Below are positions 56,198-63,971 of a stretch of DNA of 64,000 nt, in pieces (within the stretch, counting starts at the first letter, position 1; every line of letters begins with the position of its first letter). The DNA is taken from assembly GCF_006363815.1 (NCBI RefSeq), contig NZ_RRYT01000021.1, forward strand, positions 18,572-82,571, read 5' to 3'. The notes beneath the pieces were generated by a model. It did no database searches. It worked only from the letters and a program-made list of their open reading frames with translations, and was not told the DNA's origin. The stretch comes from Thermomonospora catenispora. GTDB lineage: Bacteria > Actinomycetota > Actinomycetes > Streptosporangiales > Streptosporangiaceae. The position numbers and the translations under genes are program-made.

Positions 56198-56650
56198 CTA
56201 CCTGCCGAAGGTTCCGACGAGGGTGCCGGTGCCGATCGCCTTCCCCTCGATCGCCTTCCGGCACTCATCGGCGGTGAGGCCGGGACGCAGGCCCGACGGC
56301 TCCGACGGCGCGACCGGCCGGAAGAGGCAACGGTGCGGCTCGTCTCCGACCGGCGGATGCGGGCCGCCGTAGCCGGTCCTCCCGTAGTCGTTGCGGCCCT
56401 GCACCGCCTCGGCGGGGCTCTCGCCCGCCCGCAGGCCCCGGGTCCGCGGCGGGATCCCCGCCGGCCGCCAGTGCGCGAACGTCCCCACGGGAGCGTCGGG
56501 GTCCTCGCACAGCAGGACCAGTTCGGCCGCCTCCTCGGGCGCGTTCGACCACTCCAGCGGCGGCGGGACGTCGCCGGCGGCGTGGGAGTGCTCGGCGGGG
56601 ATCGGCGCGTGGTCCTCGAAGGCGTCGCTGCGCAGTTCGAGCTCGGGCAT
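56198..56650 (-). CDS. YbhB/YbcL family (PEBP-like, Raf kinase inhibitor-type) protein
   Basis: Phosphatidylethanolamine-binding-protein fold, 150 residues, cytoplasmic. Ligand-site motifs: the DPDAP box in LCEDPDAPVGTFAHW near residue 50, and GPHPPVGDEPHRCLFR near residue 106, matching the GxxPPxGxHRY pattern. The loop after the first motif reads HWRPAGIPPRTRGLRAG, a little unusual. Bacterial members have no settled role. ATG 56650 gives the standard start (PELELRSDAFEDH). Two direct repeats lie upstream in the divergent region. Confidence 0.88.
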   Translation of the reverse strand: MPELELRSDAFEDHAPIPAEHSHAAGDVPPPLEWSNAPEEAAELVLLCEDPDAPVGTFAHWRPAGIPPRTRGLRAGESPAEAVQGRNDYGRTGYGGPHPPVGDEPHRCLFRPVAPSEPSGLRPGLTADECRKAIEGKAIGTGTLVGTFGR

Positions 56651-56694
56651 GTCGGGGTCGTGCCCGCTGGAGGCGGACCGATGCGCCCGTCTTC

Positions 56695-56732
56695 CACCGC
56701 ATTGAACCCGGTGGGCACCGCATTGAACCCGG
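56695..56732. repeat. Two 17-bp direct repeats 21 bp apart
   Basis: CACCGCATTGAACCCGG at 56695-56711 and again, identical, at 56716-56732. A period of 21 bases (two helical turns) in a divergent intergenic region suggests tandem binding sites for one regulator. The rest of the 222-base gap shows nothing more. Confidence 0.75.
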
Positions 56733-56872
56733 CAAACGGGGAAGGCGCTCGGTGACGGACGACCCGACCGCGAGCGCCTCGGGACCGCGTGCGCTCCGGG
56801 CGGGCAGGGGAGGCGGCCGGGAGCGGCCGGGGCGAGGGTCCTGAGGACGAGGGACGAGGCTGGAGGAGCGCC

Positions 56873-58183
56873 ATGATCGACAAGACCCCTGACGAGACCG
56901 ACGTGCTGGGCGCCGCCCTGCCGCTGGAGGTCGAGGACGACCTCGGTCCGCTGCTGGACCGCATCGGCGGCGCCCGGATCGTCCTGCTGGGCGAGGCCGG
57001 CCACGGCGTGCACGAGTTCTGCGCCTGGCGGGCCGCGCTGACCCGCCGGCTCGTCTGCGAACACGGCTTCTCCTTCGTCGCCGTCGACGGGGACTGGCCG
57101 GACTTCCGGGAGGTCGACCGCAGCGTCGTCGGCGCGCCGGGGGCCGTCTCGGACCCCGGCGACGTGCTGGAGGGCCGGCGCCGCTGGCCTTCCTGGCTGT
57201 GGGCCAACGCCGAGACGGCGCGGTTCTGCCGCCGGCTGCGCGACCACAACCTGACCCTGCCGCCCGAACGCCGGGTCGGCTTCTACGGCCTGGACCTTTA
57301 CAGCATGTGGGACTCGCTGCGGACGGTGCTGGACCATGTCGCCGACCACCGGCCCGAGCGCCTCGAGGAGACGCTGGCCGCCTACCGCTGCCTGGAACCG
57401 GCCGGACGGGACCCGCAGGAGCAGGCCCGGCGCCGCGCACTGGTGCCCGAGGAGTGCCTCGAGGAGGTCATGGCGCTGCTGACCCGGCTGCGCCGCGCCG
57501 CCGTGCCGCGCCCGGCCGGGGGCCTGGCGCAGGAGCTGGACGCCTGGCAGAGCGCCGAGGTCGCGGCCGGCGCCGAACGCCACTACCGGACGATGCTCGG
57601 CGGCGGGATCGGGGCGTGGAACGCGCGCAGCGTCCACCTGGCCGACACCCTGGATCGGCTGCTGGACTTCCACGGCCCGGGAGCGCGGGCCGTGGTGTGG
57701 GCGCACAACACCCACGTCGGCGACGGACGCGCCACCCCGATGGCCGAGCACGGCATGGTCACCCTCGGGCAGCTGGTCCGCGACCGGCACGGCCGGGACC
57801 GGGTGGTGGCGGTGGGGTTCGCCGGCGGCCACGGCCAGATCATCGCCGCGCCGCGGTGGGGCGCCCCCATGGAGGTCATGCCGGTGCCGCGGCCGGTGCC
57901 CGGGTCGCTGGAGGCGCTGCTGGCCGCCGACGTGGAACTGGACCACGCGTTGTTCGTGTTCTCCGACGGCCCCGAGCAGGAGTGGCTGAACGTCCCCCGC
58001 GGCCACCGCGCGATCGGCGTGGCGTACGACCCCGATCGCGACCGTCGGCGGTTCGTGCCGACCAGGCTCGCCGAGCGGTACGACGCATTGTGCTGGTTCG
58101 CCCGGATGTCGCCGCTGGTGCCGCTGCACGCGGAGGCCGTCCGGCGGGACGAGCGGGAGACCGTGCCCAGCGGCGTCGTGTGA
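56873..58183 (+). CDS. Erythromycin esterase family protein
   Basis: A 436-residue cytoplasmic hydrolase of the erythromycin esterase (EreA/EreB) superfamily. Active-site region IVLLGEAGHGVHEFCAWRAA carries the conserved Glu and His; FVAVDGDWPDFREVDRSV, RVGFYGLDLYSMWDSLRTVL and VVWAHNTHVGDGRATPMAEH are the other family blocks. Most chromosomal actinobacterial members are not proven macrolide esterases, so resistance should not be assumed. The ATG start has GGAGGAG four bases upstream. Divergent from the PEBP gene. Confidence 0.87.
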   Translation: MIDKTPDETDVLGAALPLEVEDDLGPLLDRIGGARIVLLGEAGHGVHEFCAWRAALTRRLVCEHGFSFVAVDGDWPDFREVDRSVVGAPGAVSDPGDVLEGRRRWPSWLWANAETARFCRRLRDHNLTLPPERRVGFYGLDLYSMWDSLRTVLDHVADHRPERLEETLAAYRCLEPAGRDPQEQARRRALVPEECLEEVMALLTRLRRAAVPRPAGGLAQELDAWQSAEVAAGAERHYRTMLGGGIGAWNARSVHLADTLDRLLDFHGPGARAVVWAHNTHVGDGRATPMAEHGMVTLGQLVRDRHGRDRVVAVGFAGGHGQIIAAPRWGAPMEVMPVPRPVPGSLEALLAADVELDHALFVFSDGPEQEWLNVPRGHRAIGVAYDPDRDRRRFVPTRLAERYDALCWFARMSPLVPLHAEAVRRDERETVPSGVV

Positions 58184-58306
58184 GCCGGCCCGGCGACGCC
58201 GGCCGGGTCGGCGACCGCCCGCCGGGCCGGCGTCGCCGTGGTGCGGGGTGCACGGGCGGGGTGATAACCGGTACCCGAGGCCGGAACGGAAAGAGGTGGA
58301 TGCGAC

Positions 58307-58603
58307 GTGCTGGTCGCTTTCTCGGTGACCCCGCTCGGTGCGGGGGAGGGAGTCGGTGAGCTGGTGGCCGAGGCGGTCCGGGTGGTGCGGGCCAGTGGCC
58401 TGCCCAACCGGACCGACGCCATGTTCACCACGATCGAGGGCGAGTGGGACGAGGTGATGGCCGTGGTCAAGGCGGCGACGGAGGCCGTCGCCGCCCGCGC
58501 CCCCAGGGTCAGCGTCGTGCTCAAGGCCGACATCCGGCCCGGTGTGACCGACGCCCTCACCGCCAAGGTCGAGTCGGTGGAGCGGCGCCTGGCCGAGGAC
58601 TGA
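58307..58603 (+). CDS. MTH1187/YkoF-like thiamine-binding protein (DUF77)
   Basis: Small (98-residue) ferredoxin-like-fold protein of the MTH1187/YqgV family, which binds thiamine or a related pyrimidine. Sequence: [40 protein letters not shown] and [20 protein letters not shown] are typical. GTG start with a GAGGTGG upstream. No thiamine biosynthesis or transport genes adjoin. Ends before a strong bidirectional hairpin. Confidence 0.9.
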   Translation: MLVAFSVTPLGAGEGVGELVAEAVRVVRASGLPNRTDAMFTTIEGEWDEVMAVVKAATEAVAARAPRVSVVLKADIRPGVTDALTAKVESVERRLAED

Positions 58604-58631
58604 CCCGCCCGCGCGGCGGGCGCGACGGGAA

Positions 58632-58667
58632 GACCCCCGGCGGGGACCGCGGTCCCCGCCGGGGGTC
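58632..58667. terminator. Bidirectional terminator hairpin
   Basis: Perfect 17-bp inverted repeat (58632-58648 with 58651-58667) around a 2-base centre, between the converging thiamine-binding and metallopeptidase genes. Confidence 0.7.
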
Positions 58668-58701
58668 GTGCGCGTGCGGCCGGACGGGGCCGGCGGAGGG
58701 A

Positions 58702-59469
58702 TCAGGCGCCCGCGGTCTTGGGGAGGCAGGCGCGGACGCCGCCGTCCCGACCCCGGCCGAAGGCGGTGATCCGCTCGATGGGGTCGCCGTGGTCGCGCGG
58801 GTTGGTCCACTCGGTCTCGTCGCCGACCGCGACCAGGCCGTTGGACAGCTCCTTGACGTCGCCCTCCTCGAAGATCAGGATCCCGTCCGCCTTGGCGCCG
58901 TACAGGGCGGCGCCGGCCAGGCAGTCGGCCTGCAGCTCCTTCTGCAGCGCCACCAGGTTCACCTTCAGCCGGTTCTGGATGGCGTGGCCCCACTCGTGGG
59001 CGATGATCAGGTACACCCAGGCGTCGCCCTCGGCGTAACCGGCGCGCATCAGGTTGATGTCCCAGGCGATGTAGTCCTCGGGGATGCAGTAGAAGGCGTT
59101 GAACTTGGCCGCCGGCTGTCCGGCGCAGGTCGGGGCGGCGGCCAGGTTGTTGCCGTCGTAGCCTCCCCGGATCCGGGGGGACCGGTAGACGCCGGTGAAG
59201 TGATCCGACCAGTGCCTGCGCCAGAAGGCGTCCACCACCCGCTGCGCCGCGGCGATGTCGTGCTGGAGCTCGGCCTCGTTGATCGGCTTGCTCGGGGTGG
59301 GGCCGCCGGCGTCGGCGGGCTGCGGGCTGCCGGTGGTGCGCGGCGCGGAGGCTCCCGGTCGGGGGCTCTCGTCGGAGGAGGGGACGTCGAGTTTGAGGGC
59401 GCACCCGCTGGATGCCAGGAGGGCACCGCCCAGAGCCAGGGCGATCAGGGAACGCAGGGGGTTGAACAT
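58702..59469 (-). CDS. Neutral zinc metallopeptidase (YpfJ-like) lipoprotein
   Basis: Predicted zinc metallopeptidase, 255 residues, in the putative neutral zinc metallopeptidase (YpfJ/PF04228) family. Lipoprotein signal peptide with lipobox SSGC near residue 23, then a Ser/Pro/Gly-rich linker. The catalytic HExxH is IIAHEWGHAIQNRLKV; downstream KELQADCLAGAALYG supplies the third ligand. Also typical is FYCIPEDYIAWD. Acts outside the membrane on unknown substrates. ATG 59469 is supported by GGAGA six bases upstream. It lies 204 bases beyond the 3' end of the PurA-like gene and seems separately transcribed. Confidence 0.9.
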   Translation of the reverse strand: MFNPLRSLIALALGGALLASSGCALKLDVPSSDESPRPGASAPRTTGSPQPADAGGPTPSKPINEAELQHDIAAAQRVVDAFWRRHWSDHFTGVYRSPRIRGGYDGNNLAAAPTCAGQPAAKFNAFYCIPEDYIAWDINLMRAGYAEGDAWVYLIIAHEWGHAIQNRLKVNLVALQKELQADCLAGAALYGAKADGILIFEEGDVKELSNGLVAVGDETEWTNPRDHGDPIERITAFGRGRDGGVRACLPKTAGA

Positions 59470-59673
59470 CGTCGGTCTCCGTATCGTCCAAGCGCTGGCC
59501 GCGCGATCGAACCGATGATCAGACGGAGAAGGCCGACGAAACGGTTGCACCCTCCGGTGTGAGCAATCGCATCATGATCGACGCGAACCCGCGGTGACGG
59601 ACCGGCGTCCGGTCGGGGAAGGCGCCCGGGTGCGCCGCCGCATGGGATCTGCGGCCCGACACCGGGCGGCCGT

Positions 59674-60975
59674 TCACCGACGACCCGCCGGAGCCGCTCG
59701 ATCCGCCCGCCGGCCGGGCGGGCCGAGCGCCCCGCCCGGCACCTTGTCCGAGGCCGTCGGCCCATGGGAGCGCAACACGATCGGCGGTCCCAGGGACTCC
59801 AGCGCCTCCACCGGATCGGCGGGCGGCTCGTACACCGGACGGGCGGCGAGCAGACGGCGGGTCAGCCGCTCCTGACGTTCCAGATCGCCCGGGGGCCCGA
59901 CCGGCAGCCGTTCCACCCGCTCGCCGTCGATCTCGTACGCCCGGCACACCAGCAGGTCGTCGCGGCCCCGGGCCACGTCCAGGTGGGTGACGGCCAGCGC
60001 GTCGACCCCGCCGGTCGCCTCCAGCGCGTACCGCAGCGCCACCAGGTCCAGATGCCCCACCCGGAACGCGCCCTGCCAGGGGCCGAATCCGTTGTGCCGG
60101 TCCGGCAGGTCGGCGGTCAACGCCGGATCCTCGGTGACGAACGGCCCGGGACCGTGCCGGGTCATGTAGGTCCGCACCACCCCCAGCCGCTCGGCCTGCG
60201 CGCCCGCCTCCTCCAACAGCGTCTCGGCGTTGGCGAACGTGGTCGTGGACCAGGTCGTGTACGGGTGGAGGCCGTGCCACTCGTCCAGCAGCACGCCCTG
60301 CGCCCCCTCGAAGACCGCCGGTCCCGCCCGCAGCAGCCTCTTCAGATGCTCGCCGTCCACGATCGCGACCCGCTCGCCGAACTCGGCGAACGCCTCCGCG
60401 CAGTCCTCGACCGGCGGCGTCGCCTCCGCGTCGGGGAACTCCTCGCGCACCCGGTCCCGCAGGCGGCCCAGCAGCCGCCGCAGCCGCGCCGGGGACCGGC
60501 AGTCGGCCACCCGGGGCGCCTCCTGCGGGCGGGCCAGCGCGTACGCCATGGTCTCGCCGACGCCCATCCCGCAGGACCCGTGCCGGGCCGCCCCGCGCGC
60601 GATCTCCCGCGCGCGGCCGGCGGCCCGGTGGTAGGGCGTGGTGAGCAGCGCGTCCCCGTCCACGGTCAGCCGGTCGAGCGCGTCGCGGACTCCGAGGGCG
60701 GCCAGGTGCCGTTCCTCGGCGGCCAGCGCCAGCGGGTCGACCAGCATGAACCGCGACAGATGGGTGCGCACGCCAGGGGTGAGGGTGCCCGATCCGAACT
60801 GCGCGAACGTGTGGTGCCGTCCGTCGTCGGCCACCACGTTGTGCGCCGCCTGGGCTCCTCCGTTGAACCGCACCACCGTGTGGACCGGCTGCGGCCCCCG
60901 AGCGCACAGCCAGTCCACGACGGTGCCCTTCCCGGCGTCCCCGAACCCGAGGTCCACCACGATCCGGTGGGGCAT
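59674..60975 (-). CDS. Divergent adenylosuccinate synthetase paralogue
   Basis: PurA-fold nucleotide ligase of 433 residues that is clearly not the housekeeping enzyme. The N-terminal loop reads GFGDAGKGTVVDWL instead of GDEGKGK but keeps the catalytic Asp at residue 13, and FNGGAQAAHNVV keeps the general-acid His (45). FEGAQGVLLDEWHGLHPYTT, GVVRTYMTRHGPGPFVTE and LLVCRAYEIDGERVERLP follow the family. The IMP-binding TT-K-GIGP segment is replaced by HGSCGMGVGETMAYALARPQ, so the nucleotide substrate probably differs. The retained Asp argues against a PurZ (2-aminoadenine) enzyme. Start overlaps the vWA stop by one base (TGATG). Confidence 0.85.
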   Translation of the reverse strand: MPHRIVVDLGFGDAGKGTVVDWLCARGPQPVHTVVRFNGGAQAAHNVVADDGRHHTFAQFGSGTLTPGVRTHLSRFMLVDPLALAAEERHLAALGVRDALDRLTVDGDALLTTPYHRAAGRAREIARGAARHGSCGMGVGETMAYALARPQEAPRVADCRSPARLRRLLGRLRDRVREEFPDAEATPPVEDCAEAFAEFGERVAIVDGEHLKRLLRAGPAVFEGAQGVLLDEWHGLHPYTTWSTTTFANAETLLEEAGAQAERLGVVRTYMTRHGPGPFVTEDPALTADLPDRHNGFGPWQGAFRVGHLDLVALRYALEATGGVDALAVTHLDVARGRDDLLVCRAYEIDGERVERLPVGPPGDLERQERLTRRLLAARPVYEPPADPVEALESLGPPIVLRSHGPTASDKVPGGALGPPGRRADRAAPAGRR

Positions 60976-61946
60976 CACAGCCGCCTGGTGCGCCGCGGCC
61001 GCTCCCGGTCCGGATCGCCCGGGGCGGAGAAGACGGCCATGGGCGAGCGGTGGGAGTCCAGCCGGGCCAGCGCCCGCGACACCGCCGGCCCGGCGTCGCT
61101 GCCGAACTCGGCCAGATGCGCCAGCCCTTCGGCGAGGTCGATGGCCTCTTCGTTCATCCCGATGGCGAGCGCGATGGTCTCGCACACCGCGTCCAGATCG
61201 TCCAGGGGCAGAACGCGTTCGCCGAGCAGCCCGCGCCAGAACTCCCACAGCCGCCGGTCGCCGGAGTGGTGGCCGCCCTCGGGGATGATGAAGTACACCT
61301 CGTACATCCGGCGCAGCTCGGCCACGATGTCCTCGGTGCGGACGTCCTCGGTCGGCTGGTCGCCGATCACGCCGGCGACCAGCCGGCGGTCCACCCTCGG
61401 ATAGGCCAGCTCGTCGCCGATCATGAACAGGTAGCCGCGACGGCCCCGCTTCTCGAAGCAGTCGATGGAGGTGTGCCGGGCCATGAAGTACATGGCCAGC
61501 TCATAGGACTCCATCATCTGGCCGCCGCCTCCGCCCTCCAGCAGGATCCTGCCCAGGTCGTCGTCCATGCGGTTGTCGGACTCGAACTGTCCCACCTGCA
61601 GCGGCGCCCGGTCGCAGGTGGCGTCGCCGATCGCGCCGAACATGATCTGCGGGTGCTCGACGTACCCCTTGCGCAGCAGCAGCCCCAGCAGGTTCGGCAG
61701 CCTGGCCTGCAGCGCCCGGGGCACCCGGCCCATGGAGCCGGTCACGTCGAACAGGACGGCGATGGCCAGCGACTCGGGGTGCTCGTCGCTGTCCCGGCTC
61801 TCCCGGACGGTCACCCCCAGGGGGTCCAGGGCGGGGTGGACGGTGGTGGCGCCGCCGTCGCTGTAGGCGAACGCGCTGGCGCCGGTGCCGGCGCGGTAGC
61901 GTCGCGCGGCCTCGTAGACGTCGGTGGGCCAGACTCCGCTGCCCAT
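60975..61946 (-). CDS. von Willebrand factor A-domain protein
   Basis: A 323-residue cytoplasmic protein with a vWA domain from about residue 60. The MIDAS metal site opens with LFDVTGSMGRVP (Asp67, then Thr and Ser), a variant of DxSxS; GAIGDATCDRAPLQVGQFES and YLFMIGDELAYPRVDRRL supply later metal-site residues. The N-terminal 55 residues (VYEAARRYRAGTGASAFAYS) are conserved-looking but unnamed. vWA proteins in such clusters usually act as metal-dependent interaction platforms. It sits between the J-domain/kinase gene (15 bases) and the PurA-like gene (1-base overlap). Confidence 0.88.
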   Translation of the reverse strand: MGSGVWPTDVYEAARRYRAGTGASAFAYSDGGATTVHPALDPLGVTVRESRDSDEHPESLAIAVLFDVTGSMGRVPRALQARLPNLLGLLLRKGYVEHPQIMFGAIGDATCDRAPLQVGQFESDNRMDDDLGRILLEGGGGGQMMESYELAMYFMARHTSIDCFEKRGRRGYLFMIGDELAYPRVDRRLVAGVIGDQPTEDVRTEDIVAELRRMYEVYFIIPEGGHHSGDRRLWEFWRGLLGERVLPLDDLDAVCETIALAIGMNEEAIDLAEGLAHLAEFGSDAGPAVSRALARLDSHRSPMAVFSAPGDPDRERPRRTRRL

Positions 61947-61961
61947 GGATCAGCCTTCCTC

Positions 61962-63004
61962 TCAGTGCTCCGGCGTTGCGGTCCGCCCGGGGACGGGCGG
62001 CATGCGGAACGGTCGGAAGCGGCGCGGGCCGTAGAGGCGCTCGAGCACCTCGTCGAGCTCGGCCGGCAGCCGCCAGGCGTCGTCCGGGCGGCGGCTCTGC
62101 GCCGGGAGCGTGCAGCCCCTGGCGAACCGCCGCAGCGCGGTGGGCGCCTTGTCGGCCATGAGATGCGTCATGCACCGGGTGGCCATGGAGATGTCGGTGG
62201 CGGGACCGGCGCGCCGTCTGCCCGGCACCTCGTCGGGGTACCAGTCGGCGTACCGGTCGACCATCGCCGGGACCCGGCCGCTGGGGTCGGTGCCGGCGTA
62301 ACAGCCGGGGACCGAGCGGCACCAGTCGATCAGCACCAGCCCGTGCGGCCCGGGATGGATCAGGACGTGCTCGGGCAGCACCGCGCCGTGCAGCACCCCG
62401 GCCCGGTGCGCGAACCCCAGGGCGACCAGCAGCCGTCGCCGCATCCACGCCGCGTCGCGCGGGTCCGGTCCGTCGGGGTGGGCGGCGCGGACCTCGGCGA
62501 GGCTGTAGAACCCCTTCAGCCGTGCGATCACGTTCGCCCGCCGGCGGACCCCGGTCACCGGGTCGCGGTGCAGGAGCGTCTCCACCGGGCGCGGCACGTA
62601 CGGCGGGAACCGGCGCGGCCCGTCCTTGGGGAGCTGCCGCGGCGCGACGGCCTCCCGTTCGATCAGGTCGCCGTCGGCGGGATCGCGGGGCATCTTGACG
62701 ACCACCTCGCGGTCCTCGCCCCGGACCTCATGGACGTCGGCAGATCGCCCTCGGCGATCTTGCCGCCCAGCCGGTAGGAGCGCCGGCGGGCGGCGATGAC
62801 GGCCGGGTCCGCACCGGTGCGGGCGGACCACGGAGCGGTGAGCCGGACGAAACGGTCGGCGGTGCGGCCGCCGGTGGCGTCGGGGCGCAGCATCCGGGCC
62901 GGGCGCCGGCAGGTGCGGGCGGCCTCGTCGGGGTCGTCGCCGAACAGGTCGCGCGGCGTGCGCGCCCTCTCGAGCGGGCGCAGCGCATGGTCGGGGCCGA
63001 TCAT
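61962..63004 (-). pseudogene. J-domain-like/protein pseudokinase, frameshifted
   Basis: One gene read in two frames. From ATG 63004 (overlapping the NUDIX stop, ATGA) the frame gives a degenerate J-domain-like segment (TPRDLFGDDPDEAARTCRRP, ARMLRPD in place of HPD) and the start of a kinase lobe (RRSYRLGGKIAEGDL), then runs off at about 62741/62740. In the next frame the kinase resumes (ADVHEVRGEDREVVVKMPRD, with the ATP-binding Lys). Restoring one G between them recovers a continuous protein of about 347 residues. The catalytic loop reads HGAVLPEHVLIHPG, lacking the HRD aspartate, and DFG is DWC, so it is a pseudokinase type. Disruption could be real, a read error or a -1 slip. Confidence 0.75.
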
Positions 63005-63810
63005 CGGATCGTGTCCTCCCGGCTGGGCCGCAGCAGCGCCGGATGCAGCAGCCGCGCGTCGCCGGCCCGGTAGAGGCGGGCGCGCCGTCCGCCGCGCCGT
63101 CCGCCGCGTTCGGTGGTCTGACCGGTGCTCTCCACGAAGCCCGGCACCGACAGGACCTTGCGGTGGAAGTTGCCGGGGTGCAGTTCCTCGCCCCACACCG
63201 CCTCGTAGACGGCGCGCAGTTCGGGGATGGTGAACTCCGGCGGGCAGAACGCGGTGGCCAGCGGGGTGTACTCGAGCTTGCTGCGGGCCCGCTCCAGCCC
63301 GTCGGCCAGGATCCGGGCGTGGTCGAAGGCCAGCCGGCGGGTGGTGCCGGGGAGCTGGCCGCCCGACTCGGTCAGGCCCAGCGCGTCGACCGGCGTCCAG
63401 GCCGCGTCGGCGGCGTCGGTGCCCGCCCGCGGCTCGGGCAGCTCGGGCGCGAAGGCCAGGTAGGCCACCGAGATGACGCGCATCCGCGGGTCCCGGCCGG
63501 GAGCGCCGTAGGTGCCGAGCTGCTCCAGGTGCACCCGCGCCAGCGCGCCCTCGGTGCTCAGGCCGGTCTCCTCGGCCAGCTCGCGGGCGGCGGCCTCGGG
63601 CAGGTCCTCGGCGTCCCGGACGCCGCGGACGAAACCGCCCGGCAGGGCCCACATCCCGGCGAACGGCGGTACGCCGCGGCGCACCAGCAGCACGTGCAGC
63701 GCCCTGTCCCGGATGGTCAGCGCCACCACGTCGACCGTGACCGCCACCGGGTCGTAATCGCGCGGGTCGTAGCCCTCCGGCGCCCGCCGCTCGTCCTCCG
63801 GCATCTGCAT
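63001..63810 (-). CDS. NUDIX hydrolase with C-terminal winged helix (NrtR-like)
   Basis: A 269-residue protein joining a NUDIX domain (about 20-160) to a C-terminal winged helix-turn-helix (about 185-265), the architecture of NrtR-type regulators that sense ADP-ribose or related NAD-derived nucleotides. NUDIX box GFVRGVRDAEDLPEAAAREL then AEETGL has a small insertion but retains the REL-EE core. The wHTH contains FTIPELRAVYEAVWGEEL and NFHRKVLSVPGFVESTG. First gene of the operon; ATG 63810 has AAGGA six bases upstream. Two matching palindromes just upstream make autoregulation likely. Confidence 0.88.
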   Translation of the reverse strand: MQMPEDERRAPEGYDPRDYDPVAVTVDVVALTIRDRALHVLLVRRGVPPFAGMWALPGGFVRGVRDAEDLPEAAARELAEETGLSTEGALARVHLEQLGTYGAPGRDPRMRVISVAYLAFAPELPEPRAGTDAADAAWTPVDALGLTESGGQLPGTTRRLAFDHARILADGLERARSKLEYTPLATAFCPPEFTIPELRAVYEAVWGEELHPGNFHRKVLSVPGFVESTGQTTERGGRRGGRRARLYRAGDARLLHPALLRPSREDTIR

Positions 63811-63819
63811 CCCGTGTCC

Positions 63820-63850
63820 TTCTCAATTTGAGAACATCTCACTCTGAGAA
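63820..63850 (-). promoter_or_regulatory. Twin operators upstream of the NUDIX-wHTH operon
   Basis: TTCTCAATTTGAGAA (63820-63834, perfect 7+1+7) and ATCTCACTCTGAGAA (63836-63850, near-perfect) start 16 bases apart and share WTCTCAnnnTGAGAA. They lie 10-40 bases before the NUDIX ATG, where an autorepressor would bind. Confidence 0.65.
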
Positions 63851-63887
63851 GAACTTAGGTCATGGGAGCGTGAACGTCCAGCCTTTT

Positions 63888-63971
63888 GTCGGCGCCCGGC
63901 CCCATATCCGACGGCCGGGCGCCGACCGGGCGCCGATCAGGGATCGATCGACACCCGGTCGGCGCCCGGCC
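63888..63971. repeat. Triplicated 14-bp GC motif, inverted and direct
   Basis: GTCGGCGCCCGGCC at 63888-63901, its exact inverse at 63913-63926 and a third copy in the first orientation at 63958-63971. The first pair can form a 14-bp hairpin with an 11-base loop. Possibly a terminator for a gene beyond the window. Confidence 0.6.

Noticed and set aside
56198..59491. Very long minus-strand frame joining the PEBP gene to distant upstream DNA
   Set aside because: Only the last 150 codons match a family; the rest is antisense of the esterase homologue.
59674..60975. PurZ-like enzyme of 2-aminoadenine (Z-genome) synthesis
   Set aside because: PurZ lacks the catalytic Asp that this protein keeps at residue 13, and no phage genes or Z-specific partners are near.
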